Assembly (NCBI GenBank): GCA_016906335.1
Contig: JADEYG010000005.1
Coordinates: forward strand, 78,501 to 142,500
Source of the DNA: Novakomyces olei
Taxonomy: Eukaryota; Ascomycota; Novakomycetes; Novakomycetales; Novakomycetaceae
Direction of reading: 5' to 3'
DNA length: 64,000 nucleotides
The notes below the pieces were generated by a model. That model did not search any database and was not told the DNA's origin. It saw only the letters and a list, made by a program, of their open reading frames with translations. This document shows positions 30,922 through 42,310 of this stretch, piece by piece; the first letter of the stretch is position 1, and the number at the start of each line of letters is the position of its first letter. The translations under genes were made by a program, and so were the position numbers.

Positions 30922-31683
30922 TATAAATCAAATAATAAATGTGCTAGTTATATTATCTGTATTTATATGATCGTTCAAAGGATAAACCAGCGTGATAAAC
31001 CAGCGTAGATTAAAAACATGCCAATTACTTGCATATTTATACGCTGAAAAGGGAGACATTAACCGATAAGGACTCTATCGCCGCTGATAAGGGCCTTTCT
31101 CCGCAATCTATTATGGTAAGGCCGACTGGAAAGCAAGTACTATATTACCAGAATTTCAGCTCAATAAAAATGAATCGAGAGCGGCCAGCAGATTAGTACG
31201 ATTTAAAAAATTGAAATTCAGGTACGTAAAATCATCGTCCAATGGCAAAGCTACCAAGCCAGCTTTACCAGCAAACAAGTAACGTTGAGTGCCAGTGCAC
31301 TTTTGTCGTAACTGGTGTAGAAGGCCGGTGTCGTCACTGCGGAGATGGCTTTGTGAAAAAAGCGATAGTTCATATAGCCGCACCGACTGACGAATTGTAG
31401 ATGATTTTATATTGTGTTGAGACCTAGAATTGTAGAACTTGTATATAGTTACAAAGGAATGATTAGGTTGGCTTCACTGGCTCTAGTTGTCATTCTTCGA
31501 TCTGCCTTTAAAGACTGACAGATTTTCCTATTTATCCTCTGTCTGGTATACTCTTATGCAGAAATGCACTGTATTCTACGAATGCTGATATAATTTGTGT
31601 TTCAAGAACGGATTCATCTTTGTATCGCACTCTTGATGGTATCCGTTTTTTAAGAAGCTATATTAATTTGACCATTACAGTCT
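30922..31683. other. FMN reductase promoter and 3' flank of malic enzyme gene
   Basis: 762 bases. GATAAGG copies lie near 31063 and 31089. A minus-strand frame from about 31470 to 31156 (up to 105 codons, last 75 protein-like) is described under findings. No gene is called. Confidence 0.5.
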
Positions 31684-33851
31684 TTACATAGTCAAAGAAA
31701 ACGGATTATACAGGCGCGACTTTATGTATTCCACGAGTTCGTTCTCGCTCTTACCTTCCAACTCCTTATTGCGGCAGACACCGTCATGAAGAGCACTGAT
31801 AATAACTTCTTTGGTAACACTGACAGCAATATCTCGGATTCGCTCTGCCCTTGGATAAATAAGGCCATGCTCCCGCTCTTCGTTCGTAACCAAATCTGAA
31901 ACGCCTTTTGCTGCTGCGTAAAGCATATCATCTGTCACATGACTAGCCTTGGATATTATAACGCCTTGTCCCAAACCGGGGAACACGTAATAGTTGTTGC
32001 CTGTCGTCAGCATGAAGATATAAAATAAATAAACACGAATCACCAAAACTACCTTGACCGGGCTCGTAAACTTTCCCTTCGTATTTGAAGCGCTTGAAAG
32101 GGCTGCCACCTGCAAAAAGCACTTTACCATTGGTATACTTGATCGCATCTTCGAATGTACACTCTGCATTTCGAATAGGATTGCTCAAAGCAAATATGAT
32201 TGGCCGACTGGAAAAATCACACATTCTGTTAAGAACACCTTTGTCAAATGCTCCTCCCTTGAAGATCAGAAGTCATCATTTGATAGATTTTTATTGTTAT
32301 TTTTATTTGTTAAATATTTATTTGCGATCAATAAATAAGAATTTTCCATGTGAAGCTTACCACTGTCGATAAGCCGATTAGCGCTGTAGGCTTTATGTAT
32401 TCCAAAAGATCATTAATGCCTTTCACTTGATGGCCATAGTTGTCCCTGCGTACAAAGAACGATTCCATTTCTGAAATATTTCCGCGGTCCTCTGTTACAA
32501 GTCCATCGATATCGCAAAGATAAATAGTGCTTTTTGCCTCTTCCTCACTCAAATGGCCTTCTCGTCGAAGCCATAGAGTTATTGCTTTTGCGCAACCAAC
32601 AGAGGCAGAGCCTGCCCCAAAGAACATAATTCGCTGAGACTTGAGAGTTATATTGGGATCGTGTTGGTTTTGGATGTGAAATGCAGCTCGGAAACCTGCC
32701 AGCAGAACAGCGCCAGTGCCCTGAATATCGTCATTAAAGCACGTGTATGTATTAATATAACGATTTAAATAATAATTCGCATATTTCGTTTCGAAATCCT
32801 CAAACTGTTTGCCTCAGTACTGCTTATTTGTGCACATTATCTCAAATTCATGCTTTTTCATTTAATTAAATACATTTGTATTTTATTGTTCCTAAGCCTT
32901 ACCTGAACAAGACACCCCGGAAAGACTTTATGGCATGCACTCATAAACTCGTCCAAAAATTCGTGCTGAACATTTTCAGGAGCCCGATGTTCGCGAACAC
33001 CAATGTAGAGCTCGTTTTTCAATAGCTCTTCGTTATTTGTACCAAAGTCTATTGTTATCGGCAGTGTCTTCTCCGGATAAACTCCAGCGCACGCAATGTA
33101 CAGGCTTAATTTTCCCTTCGATAAGTATATACTATAGAAAATATGTGTAGACTTTACTTGAGGTATTCCCATGCCATTGGCCCCGAGGTCTCCCAGCCCG
33201 AGAATACGTCCGCCGTCCGTCACAACAATAATGTCAGGCTTTTTGTTCCAATTTTTTAAAACTTGTGCAACGCGTCCTTTATGCGCAAGACAAAGAAAAA
33301 GACCATCGTTGTTTAGAAAAATCTCGGAATACTGTAAGCATGCATCTCCAACTGTTGGTGTATAAAGTAACGGGACCATTTCCTGTACAGTTAGATAAGT
33401 CGGGTCATCGATCTCTGCCTTACAACAACCCGTTCCATCACCAACTTGTACAGTAAATGAGGATTAGTAAACCTTAAGTGTGCCTTTAAAATTTAAAAAT
33501 GTTAGCTTGAGCTTCGATAAAAGACTGAAACTATTGAATTTAATTTTGCAAACTTGCCAGAAATTGGTATTTGTCGAGATCAGACGACTGTTTTTCTACC
33601 AATGCAAGAAGCCGCCGGCTTTGGGTTTCCCATTTTTCAAACGAAGGTGTGACTAATCCTTCAATAGCTTGATTTCGTCGTGTCTGATGATCGAAGCCTG
33701 TATCAATATTGTTCCATTTCAATTGCAGCTGACTGCCTTTATCTGGCGGATTCTCCACGGGTAAACGCGGCTCAAAAGCTTCAAGAGCTTCAATGCCTGC
33801 TTCATGAATACGCTGTAGTCGCTCCTCTGCAGTAATCAGAAAATTTTCCAT
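31684..33851 (-). CDS. NAD(P)-dependent malic enzyme
   Basis: Seven exons on the minus strand (33851-33558, 33483-33424, 33382-33158, 33115-32903, 32804-32361, 32257-32053, 32000-31684) give 585 residues. Malic enzyme converts malate to pyruvate and CO2 while reducing NAD(P). Motifs appear in order: EMVPLLYTPTVGDAC, VVTDGGRILGLGDLGANGMG, CFNDDIQGTGAV, the nucleotide-binding FFGAGSASVG, ALSNPIRNAECTFEDA and NNYYVFPGLGQG. Intron 1 (33557-33484) has a GC donor, CTG|GCAAGT. Without it the frame stops, and with it QFLAHLRFTNPHLLYKL reads through. The N-terminal roughly 95 residues do not match the usual fungal start, and no obvious mitochondrial leader is seen. Cofactor preference is not readable. 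Confidence 0.92.
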
Positions 33852-34899
33852 CTTTGTCAAAGTTCCAAGGTTTGCGAGATGAAAGCTAAAACGATCTACA
33901 AATATCCCGTAAACTTGCCGCAGGGATCGCCTTTATGAATGAAACACTGATAATCACGTGACATACCTGCCGTTGCAGAGGGGGTTTATTATCAGTCGAC
34001 TTTGCAGCCTAAAATAGACGGGGCCCGTGTACTTAAATAAACGATATACTAAGCACATTTAGTATTACCTCTAGATTGGCTGTCATTGCAGACAGAGAAT
34101 ACTATTTTCCACAATTAGACAAAGGGAGCAGTAGAAACTTGCCTTGCGCAATACAATCAGTCTGTAGATTGCCATGAAGCGGGCCCGTCAAATGTGATTT
34201 TTCAAGTGCAGCCTTGGTAAAGCCAAGAAAAATAGAAGATTATTGATTAGCCAGTTTGAGTAATATAAAGCGTGGAATGCGGAGGGCTAAAATGTAAAAA
34301 TGTGCCATTTACGCCATGCATAGGCTTTATCCAGTACTAAATATCAATGGCTTTATTTGGGGGCAGAATAATATTATATCTTCTGTATTGACTTTGAATC
34401 AGCCATGGACGCTAGTTTTTGTTCTAGTCTCTCTTAATCAAACGCGTCAAACCAACAGCTAATTGAATAATTCATGCTTTACATAGCTGCCAAGAAACCC
34501 AGCGAATAAAGTGGCATTACGCCGCTACACCGTCTCACTAAAAAGATCTGATAAACAAGAACAGTACATTTAAAATGATTTAGAAATAAGTAATATAAAA
34601 TAAAAACATGGAAATAATCAAAGTCATTCTAGTGCTAGCTTTCTTTTTAAAGCAGCCATAAGCGGACGGGGCCCGTCTTTATAATAATCACGGTAACTTG
34701 TAGCATACAGCAAGTACAATCAAGTGACTCAAATGAAGGTCAGATATAAATTAAAGGCAGAAGCCAAGCGAATATTTTATTATTGTTAATCGGCGAGACA
34801 GATATAATAAATATGCATAATAATCTAAAACATTATTGTGAATAAACATTAGACGTTGGCACTATAATCCACAACTTTACCAACTCGACCCATAGCAAG
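33852..34899. other. Divergent promoter between malic enzyme and DHODH genes
   Basis: 1,048 bases. No gene, array or RNA recognised. Confidence 0.55.
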
Positions 34900-36564
34900 A
34901 TGCGAGTACTGGCGCGGATACGCGGCCAATGCCGGTTGTATCCGACGCATAACTACCTCAAGCCCCAAATGCGGCAAATAGCGACACGTTCCCAGGCCGC
35001 GGAGAATGGTTATAATAGAATACGAAACTTTCTGTACGGCACTGCGACTCTAGGAGCAATTGGAGCCGGATACCTTTATCTTTCCGACTCACGGGCTGCT
35101 TTCTACCGTTGGATCGCAATGCCATTAACGCATCTGCTACTTGATGCAGAGACGAGCCATCATTACGCTATCAAAGCTCTGGCGACCGGTCTAGGTCCGA
35201 AAGACAAGGTGCAAGATCCGGAGGAGTTACAGGTCAAAGTATGGATAAAACAAGTCAAATGATTGGGAACTCAAGTTGACCTTTAGGCTTTTGGTAAAGT
35301 ATTTGAAAATCCTGTAGGCCTATCTGCCGGAATGGATAAGCAGGCCGAAGCAGTGGATGCGTTATTCGACTTGGGATTCGGCTACGTGGAGATCGGATCT
35401 GTCACGCCAGAGCCACAGGTATTCATTTTCTGTTTCTTAAATATAATTTATGGGGTTTTAGTTTATGAATATTTCAATTGTACTGAAATTTTTCGTTTAT
35501 CGTTTTCGTTTTTGCTTTTCCTTATGTATTTGTTTTTGTGTTCCTATTTTTGTTTCCCCCTTTTTTTCCCTTTTTTGTTTACAATCATGGCTAATGCAAG
35601 CCCGGAAATGATCCACCTCGTGTTTTCCGCTTGCCCGAGAACGAAGCTATTGTCAATCGGTACGGGTTCAACTCAGAAGGCCATCAAGCCGTCATTGGAA
35701 GGCTTCGAGCTCGACTTCGACACTTTTTGTTTCATGTTTACGGACCCGAGGACGCTGGATCGCAGCCTCGTAGCTTAAGGCCTGGAAAAGTTTTGGGTAT
35801 TAACTTGGGGAAGAACAAGGAAGGCGATGCGCTTGAGGATTATGCTAAGGGAGTACAGAACCTTGGAAAGTACGCAGATTTACTCGTTGTCAATGTTTCA
35901 AGTCCCAATACGCCTGGTCTTCGCGATCTGCAAACACAGTCCTCTTTGACAAAGCTTCTTTTGGCGGTATGGCTGATTATGATGATGATCAAAAGAAAAG
36001 TCAAAGAAATTAAAAATATTGAAAACTAAAAAAACAATATTAAATAATGACACGAGAGAGTTTACACGAATAGAGCTAACTTTATCCGGACAGGTGGTCA
36101 AAGAGCGCAATAAACTGGAAAATCGTCCCTCAATTCTTGTAAAAATTGCACCAGATCTGAGTCCGTCTGAAATTGAAGGCGTGGCCACCTCTATTGTTGA
36201 GAGCAAAGTTAATGGTGTTATCGTGGCGAATACAACGGTGCAACGGCCGTTAGCGCTTTTGCCCGAAGATCATATAATTGAAGCCGGTGGCCTTTCCGGA
36301 GCGCCTCTAAAGCCGATAACTTTATCAGTTTTACGGCAGCTTCGGACTTTGCTGCCTTCCGATATTCTGATTGTCGGATGCGGTGGAATTCGCAATGGCA
36401 AAGATGCAGTTGAATATGCTCGTGCAGGTGCAACATTGGTCCAAGCTTATACGGCATTTAGCTACGAAGGACCAGTATTCCCACGCCAGCTTAAAGACGA
36501 GATCTTGCAAGAACTTGGTGGTAAAAAGTGGACTGATATTGTTGGCCAGGATTTAGTAAAATGA
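34900..36564 (+). CDS. URA9: Dihydroorotate dehydrogenase (quinone), class 2, mitochondrial
   Basis: Four exons (34900-35232, 35287-35418, 35601-35966, 36094-36564) give 433 residues. This is the fourth step of pyrimidine synthesis, dihydroorotate to orotate, passing electrons to ubiquinone at the inner mitochondrial membrane. The N-terminus has a basic, acid-poor leader (about 1-40) and a membrane anchor ([15 protein letters not shown]), then the quinone-tunnel helices. FMN motifs include [13 protein letters not shown] and [11 protein letters not shown]. The catalytic base is the serine in [15 protein letters not shown], which marks class 2 (class 1 has cysteine). The 182-nt second intron is T-rich. 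The symbol follows the class-2 gene of yeasts and pyrD-type orthologues elsewhere. Confidence 0.93.
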
Positions 36565-37155
36565 GCCGCCTTTAGAGCCGTTTTACCAATTGAAAACTCA
36601 TAAAACGTCATAGCAACATACAAAAACCTATTGCAAGTTGCAGTAAGAGCAATTTAAATAGAATATTAATTAGATGCTGACAACTAGTCAAAGACGGACT
36701 AGTCAGCAGAAGGAAATTGAAATCAGCCTCGAGTTATTTAAGCTCGTTTCAGATCGTCACTAGTCGCAAAGATGACTTTCAGGACCTATAAATGAAAACT
36801 AATTCCACTGCTCAACTGCTATTCTGGCTTTTAAACATACTACAATTATATATTTTATGCTCTAATATTGAATAATAATTTTAATGCGTTAGCGCAGGCT
36901 CCACTGTAAAGTTTATGACCTCAATAATGCAAGGAAACAGACAAAAGAAGGAAAATTCAGTGTGAAAAACTATTGGTATATTCATTGAGGCTGAAATACA
37001 AATTAAAGCCACTCCCTGGCCTCCATTTTATTCACTTTAAATTTATCAAGGTTTATTAAATTTTAGTTTATTCAAAAGTAGCGGCTCCTTGTCAAATGTA
37101 AACCCTTACAGCGAGAATCAGCCCCCTTCAATCGCTAAATCAATCAAAACAACGT
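36565..37155. other. Convergent intergenic region
   Basis: 591 AT-rich bases between the DHODH and thioredoxin-domain genes. I see nothing notable. Confidence 0.6.
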
Positions 37156-39705
37156 CTAATCAGCTTTCCCAATTTGGCCAGTATGCAAAAACTTTGAAAT
37201 CAAATGCCCCGGGCCCGAGGCCGACCCTTGCCCCAGGCTTGAAGATCTGGTCCGTGCGTACCCCCATACACCTCTAGCGCCATCTGAGCGTCTGCGTAGA
37301 CAATTACGCAAGCCTGTCACAGCAATCATTGCCAGTACAATCCCTCCAATCATAAGCAGAGGATGAGCCTCCAACAAGTCGGTGATATTAAAGTACCATT
37401 CTTGCAGCCAATTGCCCGTAGTCTCTGGCGTCAATCTGGGAGGGATTATCGTAATAAAGGGCAGAGTTTCCAAAATCTGCTCCTTGTCTACCAGCAAGAG
37501 ACGGCCCTTCCTGTCCCGGGGCCAGTACCTACGTCGATCGGTGTTTGTAACTACAACTCTGGCAGCTTTTCCATTTTCCTCGCCTTTTCCAGAGCTTGAA
37601 TCCACCAGATTATACTGCTCCTCAAGCCAGTTGCCCCAGACAAGACCATCTATCCAGGCAAAAACTACTCTGGGCGGATCAGGGACGACTACACGCTGAT
37701 TACGAGCATCCCTAGCTCCGTCATCATCATCCCGGGCTTTTGCTTCATCAACCAGTTTTTGTTTACGCTCTCTCTGCCTCCGTTTCTCCTGCATTGTATC
37801 CTGATCAACCTTATCAGCATAAGCATAGGCAGTATCCTTTAAGGTTTGATAATCAGCGGCAAAAGTTGCACTGTTGCGATCCAAGGCAGCCAGAACGACG
37901 TACTGGCTCTGCAGTATTACTTCTCCAGCATTTGCCGAAGTAATCTCGGTGACAATCGGCCTCCAAACAGTCTTGAACCAATTGAAAAGCCGTGTCTGGT
38001 CCCTCAATTCAGCAGGGCCCAAAGCGTTGTAGTACACGGGCCGATCATCGCGGACGACGAGCAGCCGGGGAAAAGTGGTTACGCGGTACTTGATAGCCAA
38101 GATGTTAGAATTAGACTTGACGATTGGAGCATGGCCCAGTAGGAGCATAGAGGCCCTATCAATTGCCTCGAAATCTTCCGGGCTGGTTGCTCCATCGTAC
38201 ATATAGAGAAAAGTGACATCATTTGCCTTTCGAACAGCTTCAAATTGGGCCACGTCGACGTCCTTTACACCTCCCTCCACTGCAGCATTGGCAAAGGCAA
38301 CAAGGTCACCAAACCCTCTCATCCCCTTGTACATGACTCTCTGTCTGTTTTTGAAAAACACGAGAGAAGGGTAGCCGGTGAAGGCCAGGTCCTTGCACAG
38401 CTGCCTTTCCTGCTCACAATTAACCTCCCCAATACTGAGCAGACCTTTCATGGCCGCTGCCAACTCGTCCCATACCGGTTCCAGTGCTTGGCAGTGATGG
38501 CACCAGGGAACGTAGAATTTGACGAAATAAGCATCGTTTGTTTGGGAGATTAGTTGCGAAAATTTTATGCTGTTGAGCGGTACTGATTGACCTAGCGGGT
38601 TGACGGCTGGCAGGGAATTCTGAAGCAAAAAAGACGAGTCCTGGTTTTGTTTTGCTTTTGTCTTTTCTTGCTCTGTAATGCGGGGTTCTTTGCCATCAAG
38701 CACCTCGCTTACATCGTCTTTTAGCCCTATCTTATCACCTTCTCTTGCCAGTGTTTCAAAATGGCCCTTGTCCTTGCTGACCGCGTCCAGCGCTGGATCA
38801 GATGAGGCGCTTGGTTCGTAATCTATTGCGGCGCTTGAAGGCTCAAAGGGCTCAATGGGGATCTGCGGGATGGCAGGATATGTCGCTGGCACTGCGCTTG
38901 CTTCTGACTTTATATCTGCGCCGGGCTCGTTGGGTGACGCTGTTGCTATAGCAAGCTCTGGTACTGAAGAAGCCTTGGCCGGTGCTGAAGAAGAATCGGG
39001 CGCATGGTTCACCAGCTCTTCCACGAACTTTTGCATTTGCAACGGTGTATCGTCTTTGCCTTGGAAAATAAAGGAATCCATTATTTCTCCATCACGCATA
39101 AGATTTATGGCCGGGTACCGTGTCACGCTGTGCTTGACACAAATATCTTGAGATTAGTATCAAAATAAGAGGATAAAAAGGATCGAAAAATCTCAATTTT
39201 GAAAGCTTCGCGCCTAGAAATCCTAGTTTTAAACGGAAGAAACTTGACGCTAGTGTCAAAACACCTGAGCCAATTTTCTATATTATTCTTCTATTTTGTC
39301 TTTTCCTTGATTTTGTCTTTGCTTACCTCCATAAGCTTCGCAGTTGACAATTCCAAAAGAAAGGTTTCGCTGTGCGGCCCAGGACGCATCAGACGAAGTT
39401 GGAGCTCGCTCAGTGACTTCTTGCACAAAAGCGTTCCAGTGCTTTGCAAACTCCTTGCAGTGAGGGCAACGTGGCGAATAGTGATCTAAAAGCCTGTTTT
39501 GAGAAACAAATATCGGGTTAGCAATCTGTACTGAAACTGTAAAGCAAGCGCCGCCCTACCAATAACCATGAGATACAGCGTCGAGATTTTCAGGTGTAAT
39601 TATAACACTGTCTTTGGCTAAGTGTTCGCCAAAGACAGGATCGTCTCCGGCGACAAGGAAAGCCGAAAGGCACAGCCATAGCGAGACCAACCTTAGCCAG
39701 ATCAT
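37156..39705 (-). CDS. ER membrane protein disulfide isomerase-like protein with two thioredoxin domains (Eps1/TMX-like)
   Basis: Exons 39705-39560, 39493-39327 and 39146-37156 give 767 residues. A signal peptide (LVSLWLCLSAFLVAGD) opens the protein. Thioredoxin domain 1 (about 30-150) has the redox site RCPHC (Cys58 and Cys61), with arginine where tryptophan is usual. A Pro/Ser/Ala/Glu-rich linker follows. Thioredoxin domain 2 (about 290-400) has a normal WCHHC (Cys320 and Cys323) and the cis-proline in TGYPSLVFF. Further thioredoxin-like folds are probable to about 600. A charged coiled stretch (KRRQRERKQKLVDEAKARD) precedes the last segment. A single membrane helix near the end (LMIGGIVLAMIAVTG) leaves a short basic cytosolic tail. 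The expected role is disulfide exchange and membrane-protein quality control in the ER lumen. Confidence 0.88.
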
Positions 39706-39825
39706 ACCGCTCTGTACTTCCTTTGGCTCAACGCCAGGATTGAATATGTAACCAAGGACAGCTAATATATGGAGAGTGGTAATTTTTTGTTATTTCGCTC
39801 ATTACGCTTTTTATTATATATATTT

Positions 39826-39983
39826 TTTTATTGTCTTGTGTTTTATTGTCTTGTGTTTTATTGTCTTGTGTTTTATTGTCTTGTGTTTTATTGTCTTGTG
39901 TTTTATTGTCTTGTGTTTTATTGTCTTGAGTTTTATTGTCTTGTGTTTTATTGTCTTGTGTTTTATAGTCTTGTGTTTTATTG
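39826..39983. repeat. 15-nt minisatellite, 10 copies
   Basis: The unit TTTTATTGTCTTGTG is repeated from 39826 to 39975 with only two base changes, followed by a partial copy. It starts about 120 bases upstream of the PDI start codon. Confidence 0.92.
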
Positions 39984-40862
39984 TTTTTATTATATTTGAA
40001 GCATTTCCCACATATTCCTCTCCTGATTGTCGTCATATTAAACTCCTCTTTTGCGCTCTACTCATTGCATGGATATAGCTTGTGTGTATATACAAGTATA
40101 CAAAACTGCTAATAAATGTCTCTAGTCTAAAGTCGAAAGTACCACGACCAAGTGTTTATAATAAATATTTCTAATGAATAATTTTCTTCCAAACCAGCTA
40201 TTTTCTCTTGATTAGAGGCTGTTGAGAAAAGGTCATAAAGGTAAGCTGAGGGAGGATAACACAAATTCTTCGTAATGCCAGATTCAACTTTTCCACAGTC
40301 TGCTTATTTGATGAAAATTACCTTCAATATATATATAGGAAGTGCCGGCCGAGCAGGGTCAAGTACTCTGTGCAGTGAGCCGATACCGGGGTCTCTGAGA
40401 ATCAGACTGTGCCAGAAGCTTTTTCGTTTAATTTACTCGCGTTTGAACTTTTTTGGAAAAGCCGCTAACTTTAGCAGATAGTAATAGATATAATTGCAAA
40501 GGATAAAGCCGAGAGAATTCGAGTTTTGTGGCAGCACACTGTGTGTACAGTACAGAACTATACCCGTGTTCTATTGCTGAAGGAAAACAGGTGCGAGAAG
40601 AAAGTCTGCCATATACATATTGGCGTGCTCGTGATTGTCGACACGTTTGCGCAAAGAATTGGCAGAGACAGATATTTAGGATAGATAAAGCTAAAAGAAA
40701 TGGAAATGTTTATGAATCGTGTAGCGTGTGTGTATTTCTTGGCAATAGCGCCGTAATCTATTAATCTAAATGTCGTTGTATGCTCAGCTTGCCGCATTGT
40801 GCTCTGCTCATGGAGCCCTCCCTTATCCAATTCCATACTCTACAGTACTTGCCCCGTACAGC

Positions 40863-40976
40863 CAATTTATTCGCCATTTTATTCCCCAATTTATTCGCCA
40901 TTTTATTCGCCATTTTATTTCCAATTTATTCCCCAATTTATTCCCAATCTATTCGCCATTTTATTCCTCGTGTATC
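40863..40976. repeat. 12-nt degenerate minisatellite, about 9 copies
   Basis: Units alternate between CCAATTTATTCG and CCATTTTATTCC forms. The array ends about 30 bases before the end of the HUT1 coding sequence, so it lies in that gene's 3' flank. Confidence 0.85.
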
Positions 40977-41003
40977 GCGTACTAATCATCAACGGTCAAC
41001 GGC

Positions 41004-42075
41004 TCATTTCACTTTACCCGTTTTCCCATTGGCACTCTGTCGCAGTTTCAGGAGCGACTCTAGGGAAATGCCACACAGCACAAGCAGCACACCACTCCAC
41101 ATTTGCCACGTGAGTTTGTGTTTAAAATAGACAATACTCAGCAGCATGGTAAAGATTTTCCGTGTCAGTGTGACCGTTACGAGCCGCATGCTGCCGAACC
41201 TTTCGAGGAAAGCAAATATAAAAATTTGTCCAACAGCCCCGCATACGGCAAACGTTGCCAGATCGTGGGCAATGAGCGGATGCGCCCTTATAAAGCTCAA
41301 TCCCACGTGCAATTCGCTCGTCACATGCGACGCCAAGTAAGCGGCAAGCAGCAGTGCGGATACACTGTTCATTCCGACCATCATTTGCGCTCCGGAAACA
41401 TGTAGTGTTTTAAACACTTGATCCTGAGTGGAGTTTGTAAACCCGTCCAGCACGAGGCTCACAAAAAGCAGAGCCAGGCCATGAATACTGTTTGCACTAG
41501 CACGTGCTGCTTTCCGTGAGGGCGTGAAGAAAGTAAAGAGGAAGACGCCCGTCGTAACGAGGCCAACAACGAAATACTTGTGAGGAGGGAAAGAGGTACG
41601 GTACAGGAGCAGGTGTACGGCCATAACGGGCAGCAGTTTGCACGATTTCCCAAGGACAAGAGTCAAGTAGTCTAAATGCTTGAGACTGGCATAGCTAAAG
41701 GGGCTCGCGATCGTGGAGGAGAGTGCTACCAGCAGATACCCCCGATTTGTCTCTGAATCACGGAAAACTTGTCGAAAAACGCGAGATAATCTCGCCCGCT
41801 CAAACGTGCAGGTGTACAAAACGCCTACAAGCACTGCCGCCAGCGCTTGCAGCAGATTGAGGATCGCCGTACACCGAAACACACGGCCGTCAGCGCCATA
41901 GGGCGTAGTTGCGATTTTTTCTTGGTAGAACGCCCAACTGCACACGAGTTAGATCGCTAATTGCTATTAAATTCGTTTCTTTTCGCTCGTACAAACGCTT
42001 ATTCTTTGTTTACCTTAGAAAGCTCGCATATATCCCGGCAATGCATACAAATGCCTCACACACGCTCTTGCGCAT
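41004..42075 (-). CDS. HUT1: UDP-galactose/nucleotide-sugar transporter, HUT1/SLC35B1 family
   Basis: Exons 42075-42014 and 41937-41004 give 331 residues. Exon 1 restores the family start VCIAGIYASFLSWAFYQEKI. The protein has about ten hydrophobic helices with the SLC35B features YASLKHLDYLTLVLGKSCKL and VTLTRKIFTMLLSIVYFKHK. It ends in a short lysine-rich tail (GKTGKVK), suitable for ER retention. HUT1 proteins exchange nucleotide sugars or ATP/ADP across the ER membrane and support protein folding. It is divergent from the Prp16 gene across 235 bases that contain a TTAGGG box. Confidence 0.9.
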
Positions 42076-42238
42076 ACCTGCAATGCTCCACGTGTCGCGC
42101 AGCACTTTGCATCTGCGTGTAATAAATATACTATAACCTTTTGCTAATCCAAATTATATGAAATTATTTTAATTATTCTAATTATACGAAATATACTCAA
42201 TTATATCGTAGACTAATGCCACTCTAAAAGATAATGTA

Positions 42239-42256
42239 TAGGGTTAGGGTTAGGGT
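42239..42256. promoter_or_regulatory. Triple TAGGGT box (telomere-like) in a bidirectional promoter
   Basis: Three perfect tandem TAGGGT units lie between the divergent HUT1 and PRP16 genes, 55 bases before the PRP16 ATG. Tbf1/Teb1/Tay1-type factors bind such boxes in yeasts. Binding here is inferred. Confidence 0.55.
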
Positions 42257-42310
42257 CAAATTTTAGTAATAACAAAGTATTAGATACAAAAGAAAGCAGC
42301 CAAAGCACGT

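Larger units (their letters stand above)
39706..41003. other. Repeat-rich intergenic region upstream of the PDI gene
   Basis: 1,298 bases with two tandem arrays, of 15 nt (39826-39983) and 12 nt (40863-40976). Long repeated frames such as those encoding TQDNK or FIVLC strings come from the array and are not genes. Confidence 0.6.

Noticed and set aside
33380-33430. Apparent frameshift or 17-nt micro-intron in malic enzyme after YKLVMER
   Set aside because: A normal 41-nt intron (33423-33383) with GTAAGG donor and CTAAC branch gives the family's exact spacing between YKLVME and EMVPLLYTP.
39728-40078. Long open frames on both strands through a TQDNK / FIVLC repeat
   Set aside because: They are translations of the 15-nt minisatellite, which is open in several frames at once. 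No motif, start context or neighbouring exon supports a gene.
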